Source of the DNA: Novilysobacter_A longmucuonensis
Lineage (GTDB): Bacteria > Pseudomonadota > Gammaproteobacteria > Xanthomonadales > Xanthomonadaceae
Direction: 5' to 3'
DNA length: 64,000 nucleotides
NCBI RefSeq assembly: GCF_046600735.1
Contig: NZ_JBJMAW010000008.1
Span: 62,001-126,000, forward strand
Numbering within the stretch: position 1 is the first letter of the stretch; every line of letters starts with the position of its first letter. Position numbers and translations under genes: made by a program. Positions 34,038-42,380 of this stretch are shown piece by piece. A model generated the notes under the pieces. The model was not told the origin of the DNA, made no database searches, and was given only the letters and a program-made list of their open reading frames with translations.

Positions 34038-34628
34038 TCAGGCATCGCGCCGCTGCTCGTCCCGCCCCAGGGCCTCGTGCTGGAATACGCACATGCGGAC
34101 CACGCTGCGATAGCGGCCGTCGCTGAAGTATTCGTCGACCAGCACGCCCTCGCGCTTGAACCCGGCGCCCTCGTAGATGCGGATCGCGCGGGCGTTGTCG
34201 ACATCGACCAGCAGGTAGAGCTTGTAGAGGTTCAGCACCCGGAACGCGTAGTTGATCGCGCTGTGGGTGGCGGCGGTGGCGAAGCCGCGGCCCTGCTGCT
34301 CGGGCGAGACCATGATCAGGAACTCGGCGCGCCGGTGCAGGTGGTCGATCTCGACCAGCTCGACCAGGCCCACGCGCTGGTGTTCGTGCCCATGCTCAGC
34401 GCTCTCGATGATGAAGCGACGCTCGGACTGGTCGTGGATGTGCTTGCGGTAGAGCTCCTCGAGTTCGACGAATGATTCGTACGGCTCCTCGAACCAGTAG
34501 CCCATCACCGCGCGATTGTTGTTGAGCAGGTGGACGAAGTGCAGGTCGCTGCGCTCGAGCGGGCGCAACTGCACCGGCGGCAGCGAGGCGGGACGCGGGC
34601 CGGGCCCGGGGGACGAAGTGGGGTTCAT
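34038..34628 (-). CDS. speG: Spermidine N1-acetyltransferase-like GNAT protein
   Basis: 196 aa. GNAT domain with the SpeG hallmarks: VQLRPLERSDLHFVHLLNNNRAVMGYWFEEPYE at the start, VGLVELVEIDHLHRRAEFLIM, PEQQGRGFATAATHSAINYAF and LYLLVDVDNARAIRIYEGAGF. SpeG acetylates spermidine/spermine to limit polyamine toxicity. Length and all conserved motifs agree with the dodecameric SpeG group. Start ATG 34628. Divergent from thiG, with 117 bp between. Confidence 0.9.
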   Translation of the reverse strand: MNPTSSPGPGPRPASLPPVQLRPLERSDLHFVHLLNNNRAVMGYWFEEPYESFVELEELYRKHIHDQSERRFIIESAEHGHEHQRVGLVELVEIDHLHRRAEFLIMVSPEQQGRGFATAATHSAINYAFRVLNLYKLYLLVDVDNARAIRIYEGAGFKREGVLVDEYFSDGRYRSVVRMCVFQHEALGRDEQRRDA

Positions 34629-34745
34629 CAGCGAAGCCTAGCTGACCGGCGCGAAGATTCCGTGGCGGCGGCTGACCGGGTGCGATGTCCGCCAACGGCG
34701 CAGGCAGCGCGGGACCACGCGCCGCACGGATGCGATAATCCCACC

Positions 34746-35576
34746 ATGACCGCGCATGCCTCCCCCGACAGTCCCACCCCGCCCGCTCCCCTCACCGCCG
34801 ACGCCCCGCTGGTCATCGCCGGCCGGCACTACCGCTCGCGGCTGCTCACCGGCACCGGCAAGTTCACCGGTCCGGAGCAGACCCGCCTGGCCACCCAGGC
34901 GGCCGGAGCCGAAATCGTCACCGTCGCGATCCGCCGCAGCAATATCGGCCAGAACCCGGACGAGCCGAACCTGCTCGACGTGCTGCCGCCGGACAGGTAC
35001 ACGATCCTGCCCAACACCGCCGGCTGCTACACCGCCGACGATGCGGTGCGCACCTGCCGGCTGGCGCGCGAGCTGCTCGACGGCCGCAGCCTGGTCAAGC
35101 TGGAAGTGCTCGGCGATGCGCGCACGCTGTTCCCCGACGTGGTGCAGACCCTGGCCGCGGCCGAGACGCTGGTCAGGGAAGGCTTCGAGGTGATGGTCTA
35201 CACCTCCGATGACCCGCTGCTGGCGCGCCGGCTGGAGGAGATCGGCTGCGTGGCGGTGATGCCGCTGGCCGCGCCGATCGGTTCGGGCCTGGGCATCCAG
35301 AACAAGTGGAACCTGATTGAGATAGTCGAGAACGCCAAGGTGCCGATCATCGTCGACGCCGGGGTCGGCACCGCCTCGGACGCGGCGATCGCGATGGAAC
35401 TGGGCTGCGACGGGGTGCTGATGAATACCGCGATCGCCGGTGCCAGGGACCCGGTGCTGATGGCGCATGCAATGAGGCTCGCGGTCGAGGCCGGACGTGC
35501 GGCGTTCAGCGCCGGGCGCATTCCGCGCAAGCGGTTTGCGAGTGCGTCCAGTCCGGTGGATGGGTTGATCGGGTGA
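34746..35576 (+). CDS. thiG: Thiazole synthase ThiG
   Basis: 276 aa from ATG 34746. ThiG builds the thiazole phosphate of thiamine from DXP, ThiS-COSH and dehydroglycine. Conserved: SRLLTGTGKF, VTVAIRR, LPNTAGCYTADDAVRTCRLAREL, VKLEVLGD and DAGVGTASDAAIAMELGCDGVLMNTAIAGA. The gene is long at its N-terminus (a Pro/Ser/Ala tail of about 15 residues). The sulfur carrier gene thiS, normally directly upstream in these bacteria, is not present in the 117-bp gap. Confidence 0.96.
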   Translation: MTAHASPDSPTPPAPLTADAPLVIAGRHYRSRLLTGTGKFTGPEQTRLATQAAGAEIVTVAIRRSNIGQNPDEPNLLDVLPPDRYTILPNTAGCYTADDAVRTCRLARELLDGRSLVKLEVLGDARTLFPDVVQTLAAAETLVREGFEVMVYTSDDPLLARRLEEIGCVAVMPLAAPIGSGLGIQNKWNLIEIVENAKVPIIVDAGVGTASDAAIAMELGCDGVLMNTAIAGARDPVLMAHAMRLAVEAGRAAFSAGRIPRKRFASASSPVDGLIG

Positions 35577-35600
35577 TGGGGATGTCGGCCGCGGTTGTAA

Positions 35601-35700
35601 CCCATCCCCACCCAACCCTCCCCTTGAAGGGGGAGCCTCGTGCGCCGACGCCGATGCTGTTCTCCTTCCCCTTCAAGGGGAAGGCCGGGATGGGGGTGGG
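35601..35700. repeat. Inverted CCCCTTGAAGGGG pair between thiG and trmB
   Basis: CCATCCCCACCC at 35603 faces GGGATGGGGGTGGG at 35688; inside are two further palindromes, CCCTCCCCTTGAAGGGGGAG (35616-35635) and CTTCCCCTTCAAGGGGAAGG (35665-35684). Together they form a 100-bp nested inverted repeat. Confidence 0.75.
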
Positions 35701-35726
35701 TTTTGTTCCGGCAGACGCAGATACCC

Positions 35727-36458
35727 ATGACTGACTCGCCCACCAGGCCGTCCCCGCCCAAACCGTTCACCGTCACCGAGGGCCACCGCCAGGTCCGCAG
35801 CTTCGTCTTGCGCCAGGGCCGCTTCAGTCCGGCCCAGCAGCGCGCATTCGAGCAGCAGTGGCCGCGTTTCGGCCTTGATTTTCTGGGTGAGGCTCGCGAC
35901 TTCGACGCGGTGTTTGGCCGCCACGCCAGGCGCGTGCTGGAGATCGGTTTCGGCAACGGCGAGGCGCTGCGCTTCGCCGCCAGGCACGACACCGACCGCG
36001 ACCTGATCGGCATCGAGGTGCACGCCCCCGGCGTCGGCCGGCTGCTGAACGCACTGGCCGAGGACGACGCCCGCCACGTCCGCATCTACCACCACGATGC
36101 GGTCGAGGTGCTGGACCACGAAATCGCCGACGCCGGCCTGGACGAGATCCGCATCTACTTCCCCGACCCTTGGCACAAGAAGCGCCACAACAAGCGCCGG
36201 CTCGTGCAGCCCGCGTTCGCCGCGCTGCTGGTGCGCAAGCTCGCCACCGATGGACGCTTGCACCTCGCCACCGATTGGCAGGACTATGCCGAGCAGATGT
36301 GGGACGTGCTCGATGCGACCCCCGGCATCGCCAACCGCGCCGGTGCGCGCGGATCGGTGCCGCGGCCACCGTGGCGCCCGCAGACGCATTTCGAGACCCG
36401 TGGCCAGCAACTCGGCCATGGCGTCTGGGACCTGTTGTACGACCGGGTTGAACGATGA
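35727..36458 (+). CDS. trmB: tRNA (guanine-N7-)-methyltransferase
   Basis: 243 aa from ATG 35727. TrmB methylates G46 of tRNAs. The SAM site is VLEIGFGNGEALRFAA; the hallmark IRIYFPDPWHKKRHNKRRLVQ includes the family D-P-W-x-K-K-R-H-N-K-R-R. The N-terminal extension VRSFVLRQGRFSPAQQRAFEQQWPRFG is normal. The order thiG-trmB is typical of this lineage. The stop is close to a GGGAACAGGGAACCGGGAAGG tract. Confidence 0.96.
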   Translation: MTDSPTRPSPPKPFTVTEGHRQVRSFVLRQGRFSPAQQRAFEQQWPRFGLDFLGEARDFDAVFGRHARRVLEIGFGNGEALRFAARHDTDRDLIGIEVHAPGVGRLLNALAEDDARHVRIYHHDAVEVLDHEIADAGLDEIRIYFPDPWHKKRHNKRRLVQPAFAALLVRKLATDGRLHLATDWQDYAEQMWDVLDATPGIANRAGARGSVPRPPWRPQTHFETRGQQLGHGVWDLLYDRVER

Positions 36459-36466
36459 TGCTGCTT

Positions 36467-36560
36467 GAAAGCGGGAACAGGGAACCGGGAAGGCGGCACG
36501 CCACGGCACGGCGATCCGGCCGTTTCCGGTGCCCTGTTCCCGCCTCCCGTTTTGCCTTTT
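36467..36560. repeat. GGGAACAGGGAAC / GTTCCCGCC inverted reiterations
   Basis: A left run of 36471-36490 (GGGAACAGGGAACCGGGAAG) faces a right run of 36533-36555 (CCCTGTTCCCGCCTCCCG). The arms are complementary, so the trmB/SLC13 gap contains one large imperfect hairpin built of reiterated heptads. Same family as 17581-17636 and 27427-27462. Confidence 0.65.
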
Positions 36561-36595
36561 CGCGTCCCTGACGCCGCCGCTACCCTGCCCCGCTG

Positions 36596-38431
36596 ATGGA
36601 ATCCGCGCTGACGCTCACCACCGACATGAAGCTCGTTCTCGGGCTGGTGGGCTTCACGATGGTGATGTTCCTGTTCGAGCGCATCCGCGCCGACGTGGTC
36701 GCGCTGGTGGTGCTGGTCCTGCTCGGCCTGTCGGGGCTGGTCGCGCCGGAGGAAATCTTCAACGGCTTCTCGACCAACGCGGTGATGGCGATCATCGCGA
36801 CCATGATCCTCGGCGCCGGCCTGGACCGCACCGGTGCGCTGAACCGCCTCGCCGGCTGGCTGCTGCGGCGCGCGCATGGCGTCGAACAACGGCTGATGCT
36901 GTTGACCGGCGCGGTCGCCGGGCTCAACTCCTCGGTCATGCAGAACCCCTCTGTGATGGCGCTGTACCTGCCCGTCGCCTCGCGCCTGTCCTCGCGTACA
37001 GGCATGTCCCTGCCGCGCCTGCTGCTGCCTATCGCGGCGGCGATCGTGATGGGCGGCGGGCTGACCATGGTCGGCAACTCGCCACTGATCCTGCTCAACG
37101 ACCTGCTGCTGGCGGCCAACAGCAACCTGCCCTCGGGCGTGGCGACGCTGGAGCCGCTGAGCATGTTCGCGCCGCTGCCGATCGGCCTGGCACTGCTGGC
37201 CGCGTCGCTGGTGTATTTCCACTTCGCCGGCAGCAAGCTCGAGCGTGAAGGCGGCAAGGGCGCGACCCCGGCGCGTACCCAGAGCTATTTCGCCAACGCC
37301 TATGGCATCGACGGCGATGTCTACGAACTCACCGTCACCGCCGACAGTCCGCTGGTCGGCATGGCGCTGGGCGAGGCCGAGGCGCTGCACGGCGCACCGC
37401 TGCTGCTGGCCCTCAAGAGCAACAACGAGTCGCGCCTGGCGCCACCGGCCGACACCCGCATCTGGGTCGGCAGCGTGCTGGGCGTGATGGGGGCGAAGCA
37501 GCAGGTGACCGACTTCGCGCAGAACCAGATCCTGCGCGTTAGCTCGCGCCTGCGCACCTTCGGCGACCTGTTCAATCCCAGCCGCGCCGGCATCTCCGAG
37601 GCGGTGATCCCGGCGACGTCCGGGTTCATCGGCAAGACCGGCCGCGACCTGGAGTTGCGCAAGCTGCTCGGGCTCAGCCTGCTGGCGATCAACCGCGACA
37701 AGGCGGTGATGCGCGAGAACGTGCGCGACGTGCCGCTGCGGGCCGGCGACATGCTGGTGCTGCACAGCATCTGGGCCGACCTGGGCGATGCCGCGGAGGG
37801 CAGGGACCTGGTCGTGGTCACCGACTACCCCAAGGGCGAGCAGCGCCCGCACAAGCTCAAGATCGCGCTGGGCATCTTCGCGGTGGCGCTGCTGCTGGCG
37901 CTGTCGTCGCGGCTGCCGGTGTCGGTCGCGCTGATGACCGGCGTGGCCGGGATGCTCATCGCCGGAGTGATCCACATCGACGAGGCGTATGCGGCGATCA
38001 ACTGGAAGACCGTGTTCCTGATGGCCTCCCTGATACCGCTGGGCTGGGCGATGGACTCCAGCGGCGCGGCGGCCTGGATCGCCGGACATACCATCGAACG
38101 CATGCCGCCGGGGACCCCCATTTGGCTGCTGCAGGTCGCGATGGGCCTGCTCACCACCGCGTTCTCGCTGGTGATCAGCCACGTCGGCGCTGCGATCGTG
38201 ATGGTGCCGCTGGCAATCAACCTGGCGCTGGCCGCGGGCGGCGACCCGACCGCGTTCGCGCTGATCGTCGCGCTGTCGGCATCGAACAACTTCATGACCG
38301 CCTCCAACCCGGTGATCTCGATGATCACCGGACCGGCCGGCTACACCAGCAAGGAACTGTGGAAGGTCGGTGCGCCGCTGTCGCTGGTCTATACCGCGGT
38401 GGCGGTGTTGATGGTGAATCTGCTGTTCTGA
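36596..38431 (+). CDS. SLC13/DASS family permease with two TrkA-C domains
   Basis: 611 aa. Two membrane halves: helices about 15-215 and 415-611. The halves flank two RCK_C (TrkA-C) domains at about 235-310 and 320-390 (YELTVTADSPLVGMALGE; AGDMLVLHSIWADLG). Membrane motifs NGFSTNAVMAIIATMILGAG and VMGGGLTMVGNSPLILLNDLL fit the divalent-anion:Na+ symporter superfamily. Possible substrates are sulfate or dicarboxylates. The two regulatory domains suggest ligand gating. Downstream is a hairpin repeat. Confidence 0.9.
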   Translation: MESALTLTTDMKLVLGLVGFTMVMFLFERIRADVVALVVLVLLGLSGLVAPEEIFNGFSTNAVMAIIATMILGAGLDRTGALNRLAGWLLRRAHGVEQRLMLLTGAVAGLNSSVMQNPSVMALYLPVASRLSSRTGMSLPRLLLPIAAAIVMGGGLTMVGNSPLILLNDLLLAANSNLPSGVATLEPLSMFAPLPIGLALLAASLVYFHFAGSKLEREGGKGATPARTQSYFANAYGIDGDVYELTVTADSPLVGMALGEAEALHGAPLLLALKSNNESRLAPPADTRIWVGSVLGVMGAKQQVTDFAQNQILRVSSRLRTFGDLFNPSRAGISEAVIPATSGFIGKTGRDLELRKLLGLSLLAINRDKAVMRENVRDVPLRAGDMLVLHSIWADLGDAAEGRDLVVVTDYPKGEQRPHKLKIALGIFAVALLLALSSRLPVSVALMTGVAGMLIAGVIHIDEAYAAINWKTVFLMASLIPLGWAMDSSGAAAWIAGHTIERMPPGTPIWLLQVAMGLLTTAFSLVISHVGAAIVMVPLAINLALAAGGDPTAFALIVALSASNNFMTASNPVISMITGPAGYTSKELWKVGAPLSLVYTAVAVLMVNLLF

Positions 38432-38450
38432 CGGCGGATACGGCGGCTTT

Positions 38451-38521
38451 TGTAGGAGCGACGTAAGTCGCGATATCGCCCTCTCACCGATCAGCGCATC
38501 GCGACTTACGTCGCTCCTACA
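38451..38521. repeat. TGTAGGAGC inverted pair with GACGTAAGTC stem at the Rieske 3' end
   Basis: Facing copies at 38452-38474 and 38499-38521, each with an ACGTAAGTCGCGA stem variant. They lie between the convergent SLC13 and Rieske genes. The right copy donates the Rieske gene's TAG stop (38517-38519). Confidence 0.85.
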
Positions 38522-38924
38522 CCCCAGAGGAGGAAGTCGCTCTGGGAGACGACAGCCACACGGCGCCATCGCGGACGTCGACCGGCACCGCGCGCAGGGT
38601 CTCGCCGCGGCATGGGCCGGCTACGCATTCGCCGCCGGCCAGCTCGAAGCTGGCGCCATGCGCGGCGCAGACCAGCAGGCCGTCCTTGCTCTTGAGAAAC
38701 TGCCCCGGGGCCCAGTCGAGGCGCCGTCCGGCATGCGGGCAGACGTTGAGCCACGCCCGGACGTGATCGCCGTCGCGATACAGCACCAGCGATTCGGCAT
38801 CCCCGTTCATCGTCGCTTCGGCTTCGGCCAGAGCCCCATCCGACAGCCGCTCCAGGGCCAGCAGCGGCCGCGGCGGACCGGCCTCTTCACGCCCGCTTAA
38901 CGAATTCATTACTTCGTCGACCAT
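38517..38924 (-). CDS. Rieske [2Fe-2S] domain ferredoxin-like protein
   Basis: 135 aa from ATG 38924 (MVDEVMNSLSGREE). One Rieske domain with NVCPHAGRRLDW and CAAHGASFELAGG, giving Cys-x-His and Cys-x2-His cluster ligands. Resembles ferredoxin components or NirD-like Rieske proteins of this family; no oxygenase partner is in the window. The stop codon comes from a repeat, and the C-terminus (RATSSSGV) has probably been altered. Confidence 0.9.
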   Translation of the reverse strand: MVDEVMNSLSGREEAGPPRPLLALERLSDGALAEAEATMNGDAESLVLYRDGDHVRAWLNVCPHAGRRLDWAPGQFLKSKDGLLVCAAHGASFELAGGECVAGPCRGETLRAVPVDVRDGAVWLSSPRATSSSGV

Positions 38925-38981
38925 GCCTAGCCCGATACTCGTTGCCCCGGCAACCGGCCGCATTGTGTCACGACGTACCGA

Positions 38982-39305
38982 ATGTTCGCCCACTCGTTCC
39001 GCTTCAACCACCACCAGTTCCAGTCGCGCATGCGCAGTGCCTTCGAGCCGCGCAAGCCGCGTCACCCGCTGCTGCGCTTCGTGCTCGGGGTGGTTGGCCT
39101 GGGCGTGCTCGCGCTGCTGGTGATGTTCAGCGTGTTCGTGGGTGCGGCGATGATCGCGGTGGGGCTGATCTACCGGTTGTGGTCGGGCCGAGGCAGGCCA
39201 CTGACGCGCAAGGCGCCGCAGGACCCACGCGTGGTCGAGGGCGAATACCAGGTGGTCGACCGGCCGGTGCTGGACCGCGCCGACGAGCGCCCGGCCGGCC
39301 GCTGA
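38982..39305 (+). CDS. Conserved small membrane protein, unknown
   Basis: 107 aa. N-terminal 28 residues are basic (HSFRFNHHQFQSRMRS), one long hydrophobic stretch (about 31-65: LLRFVLGVVGLGVLALLVMFSVF then VGAAMIAVGLIYRLW) and a C-terminal tail ending in DPRVVEGEYQVVDRP. Proteins with the tail motif RVVEGEYQVVD are common in Xanthomonadaceae next to the downstream FAH gene; function unknown. It is divergent from the Rieske gene. Confidence 0.78.
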   Translation: MFAHSFRFNHHQFQSRMRSAFEPRKPRHPLLRFVLGVVGLGVLALLVMFSVFVGAAMIAVGLIYRLWSGRGRPLTRKAPQDPRVVEGEYQVVDRPVLDRADERPAGR

Positions 39306-39360
39306 ACCGCGCCAGCGGCACCGCTTCTCCAGGTTTCCCCTCCAAGCAGTGAGCGATCGC

Positions 39361-40092
39361 ATGGGCGATGTCTTCCAGGCGCCGGCGCAGCCGCGCATCC
39401 CGGTCCGCAGTGCCACCGACGAGCAGTTGTTCTTTCCGGTGCGGCGGGTGTACTGCGTCGGCCGCAATTTCGCCGAGCACGCCCGCGAGATGGGCGCGGC
39501 GGTACCTAGCTCAGTGGCCGATCGCGGCCGCCCGGCGTTCTTCCTCAAGCCGGCTGACGCGCTGGTGCTCGATGGCGTGGTGCCCTACCCGCGTGGCACC
39601 CGCGAGCTGCACCATGAGGTGGAGCTGGTGGTGGCGCTCGGCCAGGACGCGCCGCCGGGCGTGCTCGATCCCAAGGTCGCGATGCCGCTGGTGTTCGGCT
39701 ACGGCATCGGCCTGGACCTGACCCGTCGCGACCTGCAGGCCGCCGCCAAGGCCAAGGGCCTGCCGTGGGACACCGGCAAGGCGTTCGATCACTCCGCGCC
39801 GGTCAGCGCACTGGTGCCGGCGGCCGAAGTCGGCGATCTGGCCGCGCGCTCGTTGAGCCTGCAGGTCAACGGCGAAATCCGCCAGCACGGCGCCTTCGCC
39901 GACCTGGTGTGGGATGTGCCGGAAATCCTGCACGAGCTGTCGCGGCTGTACGCCTTGCGTGCCGGCGACCTGGTGTTCATGGGCACGCCCGCGGGCGTCG
40001 GTCCGATGCAGCCGGGCGATCGTTTCATCGCGCGGCTGGACGATGTGATCGAGCTGCAGGGCGAGATCATCCAGGACGCTCATTCCGGCTAG
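39361..40092 (+). CDS. Fumarylacetoacetate hydrolase family protein
   Basis: 243 aa from ATG 39361 (MGDVFQAPAQPRIPV). FAH fold: VYCVGRNFAEHAREMG, PAFFLKPADALV, HHEVELVVALG with the acid metal ligands, GLDLTRRDLQAAAKAKGLPWDTGKAFD and the C-terminal GDLVFMGTPAGVGPMQPGDRF. Likely a hydrolase or oxaloacetate decarboxylase/tautomerase of the YcgM type. GTG 39349 is a 4-codon longer alternative. mscL follows at 40192. Confidence 0.9.
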   Translation: MGDVFQAPAQPRIPVRSATDEQLFFPVRRVYCVGRNFAEHAREMGAAVPSSVADRGRPAFFLKPADALVLDGVVPYPRGTRELHHEVELVVALGQDAPPGVLDPKVAMPLVFGYGIGLDLTRRDLQAAAKAKGLPWDTGKAFDHSAPVSALVPAAEVGDLAARSLSLQVNGEIRQHGAFADLVWDVPEILHELSRLYALRAGDLVFMGTPAGVGPMQPGDRFIARLDDVIELQGEIIQDAHSG

Positions 40093-40191
40093 CAGCACCG
40101 CACGGCCGCGGCAAGCTCGCGGCTCCGGGGGACGACAGCTTGGCTATCCCGGCTCACCTATAGTCCATCGATCCTCAACACGGAGAGATCG

Positions 40192-40611
40192 ATGAGCATC
40201 GTCAGCGAGTTCAAGGCCTTCATCGCGCGCGGCAACGTGATCGACCTGGCGGTCGCGGTGGTGATCGGCGCTGCATTCAACAAGATCGTCACTGCGCTGG
40301 TCGATGGACTGGTAATGCCGGTGATCGCCACGCTGACCGGCGGGGTCAGCGTGGATGACTGGAAGTACGTGATCCATCCCGCGCAGGTCGATGCCAGCGG
40401 CACCGAAGTCGCCGCCGAGGTGTCGATCAAGCACGGCATGGTGCTGCAGGCCACGATCGATTTCGTGCTGATCGCGTTCGTGATTTTCCTGTTCGTCCGG
40501 GCCTACAACCGCATGCGCAAGCCGGCCGAGAAGGCGGCCGCCGGGCCGAGCGAAGAGGTGCTGCTGTTGCGCGACATCCGCGATTCGCTGAAGCGCCCGC
40601 AGGGCGGCTGA
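40192..40611 (+). CDS. mscL: Large-conductance mechanosensitive channel
   Basis: 139 aa. Pentameric emergency-release channel. N-terminal amphipathic helix FKAFIARGNVIDLAVAVVIGAAFNKIVTALVDGLVMP, the Gly-rich pore helix and the second membrane helix (TIDFVLIAFVIFLFVRAYNRM), then the cytoplasmic bundle. Start ATG preceded by GGAGAG at 40181, a good RBS. Family-typical length. Confidence 0.97.
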   Translation: MSIVSEFKAFIARGNVIDLAVAVVIGAAFNKIVTALVDGLVMPVIATLTGGVSVDDWKYVIHPAQVDASGTEVAAEVSIKHGMVLQATIDFVLIAFVIFLFVRAYNRMRKPAEKAAAGPSEEVLLLRDIRDSLKRPQGG

Positions 40612-40650
40612 AGGCGCCTTCAGGCAGTTTCCCGCTCCCGCTCCCGCGCG

Positions 40651-40919
40651 CCGCGGTTGCGGTTGCGGTTGCTTCACAACGCAAATAAATCTATATCGCA
40701 TCTCCACAGACCCCGAAGGGGCGGGGTTGTTTGATTTGCGTTGCAGCAACAGCAACCGCAACGGCGGCGGCGGCGGCGGGCAAGCCAAAGTCAAACTAAG
40801 GTCAGGCAAGGTCAGGCAAGGTCAAGGTAAATTCGATTTTCCCCTGGGAACGACCGGGCATGGGCGTGTCACGTGACTTGGGACACGCCCGAGCGCCAGC
40901 GCCACTTGTTAAGCTGGCG
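40651..40919. repeat. Large imperfect palindrome, GGTCA reiterations and two hairpins upstream of the M28 peptidase gene
   Basis: The 338-bp gap 40612-40949 holds, in order: CGCGGTTGCGGTTGCGGTTG (40652) facing GCAACAGCAACCGCAACGGC (40745), with CACAACGCAAAT and GATTTGCGTTGC just inside; a CCCCGAAGGGG hairpin; a GGC run; three copies of GGTCAGGCAA/GGTCAAGG (40800-40826); then a 9-bp hairpin GGGCGTGTC(11-nt loop)GACACGCCC at 40862-40890; then CGCCAGC(12-nt loop)GCTGGCG at 40894-40919. No gene. Possible regulatory stem-loops for the following gene. Confidence 0.7.
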
Positions 40920-40949
40920 GCTTCGCAAATTGCCGTGTGGGAGAGTGGA

Positions 40950-42371
40950 ATGCGTGTTTCGTTGCGGGCCGTTGCGGCCACCCTGATGATGGCCGGCGCT
41001 GCGATGACAGCGGCCTCGGCGGCCGAGCCGCGCCAGACGCACATCCCCGAAGCGGCCATGGCCGCGGTGCCGGAACTGCGCGAGCGCGCGCTGGCCAGCG
41101 ACCTGGGCTACGAGATCACCGAATCGCTGACCACCGAGGTCGGCGCGCGGCTGGCCGGCAGCGAGGCCGATGCGCGCGCGGTGGCGTGGGCCCGGGCGAA
41201 GTTCGAAGAACTGGGTTTCGACAAGGTCTGGGTCGAGCCGGTGACGTTTCTCAAGTGGGAGCGCCGCAGCGAACGCGGCGAGGTGCTCGGCGCCAATGCG
41301 CAGCAGCTCACGTTGACCGCGCTCGGTGGCAGCCCCGGCGGTACGGTCGAGGGCGAGGTAGTGCGTTTCGCCGACCTGGCCGCACTGGAGGCGGCACCGG
41401 CCGGCTCGCTCGACGGCAAGCTCGCGTTCGTCGACTACAAGATGGAGCGCGCGCGCGACGGCAGCGGCTACGGCCCCGGTTCGCGGGTGCGCAGCCGCGG
41501 CCCGTCCGAGGCGATCGAGGCCGGTGCCATCGGTTACCTGATGCGCTCGGCCGGGACCGATTCGCACCGCAACCCGCACACCGGCATCACCCGCTTCGAC
41601 GAGGGGCTGACGCCGGTGCCGTCGGCGGCGCTGTCGGTGCCCGATGCCGACCAGCTGGCCCGCCTGCTCGCGCTCGGCCCCCAGCGCGTGCGCGTGGCGA
41701 TCGACGCCGGCTGGAACGGTGAGGCGACCTCCTACAACGTCATCGGCGACATCCGCGGTAGCAGCAAGCCGGAGGAAGTGGTGCTGATCGGTGGTCACCT
41801 GGATTCGTGGGACCTGGGCACCGGCGCGATCGACGACGCCGCCGGCATCGGCATCACCATGGCCGCGGCCAAGCTCATCGGCGACCTGCCACAGCATCCG
41901 GCACGCACCATCCGGGTGGTGGCGTTCGCCAACGAGGAGCAGGGCCTGTACGGCGGCAAGGCCTACGCGGCGGCGCATGCCGATGAGATCACTGCCCACC
42001 AGATCGCCGCTGAGAGCGACTTCGGCGCCGGGCGCGTCTATGGCTACTCCAGCTCCGCACCCGCGCACGCGCAGGCGGCGGGCCGGCAGATCGCGCAGGC
42101 GCTGGCCCCGCTCGGCATCAAACACATGCCCGGCACGGGCGGTCCTGGCCCGGACATCAGCCCGTTTGCGGCGCAGGGCCTGGCCTGGGCGCGGCTGTCG
42201 CAGGACGGCACCGACTATTTCGACCTGCACCACACCCCCGACGACACGCTCGACAAGATCGACCCGGAGGCGCTGGCGCAGAATGTCGCCGCCTATGCGG
42301 TGTTCGCCTATCTGGCCGCGTCGGCCGAGGGTGACTTCGGCAGCACGCCGGCGGCCGCGAAGGAGGAGTAA
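40950..42371 (+). CDS. Secreted M28-family metallopeptidase (carboxypeptidase Q-like)
   Basis: 473 aa from ATG 40950 (MRVSLRAVAATLMMAG). Signal peptide about 1-25, ending AASAAEP. A PA-like insert is followed by the M28 zinc domain: IGGHLDSWDLGTGAIDDAAG (His and Asp ligands), FANEEQGLYGGKAY (catalytic and ligand Glu), ESDFGAG (Asp) and DLHHTPDDT (His). Predicted periplasmic or secreted aminopeptidase/dipeptidase. The GGDEF-EAL-REC gene begins 9 bp after the stop, so they are likely one operon. Confidence 0.93.
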   Translation: MRVSLRAVAATLMMAGAAMTAASAAEPRQTHIPEAAMAAVPELRERALASDLGYEITESLTTEVGARLAGSEADARAVAWARAKFEELGFDKVWVEPVTFLKWERRSERGEVLGANAQQLTLTALGGSPGGTVEGEVVRFADLAALEAAPAGSLDGKLAFVDYKMERARDGSGYGPGSRVRSRGPSEAIEAGAIGYLMRSAGTDSHRNPHTGITRFDEGLTPVPSAALSVPDADQLARLLALGPQRVRVAIDAGWNGEATSYNVIGDIRGSSKPEEVVLIGGHLDSWDLGTGAIDDAAGIGITMAAAKLIGDLPQHPARTIRVVAFANEEQGLYGGKAYAAAHADEITAHQIAAESDFGAGRVYGYSSSAPAHAQAAGRQIAQALAPLGIKHMPGTGGPGPDISPFAAQGLAWARLSQDGTDYFDLHHTPDDTLDKIDPEALAQNVAAYAVFAYLAASAEGDFGSTPAAAKEE

Positions 42372-42380
42372 CCTCGGTCC

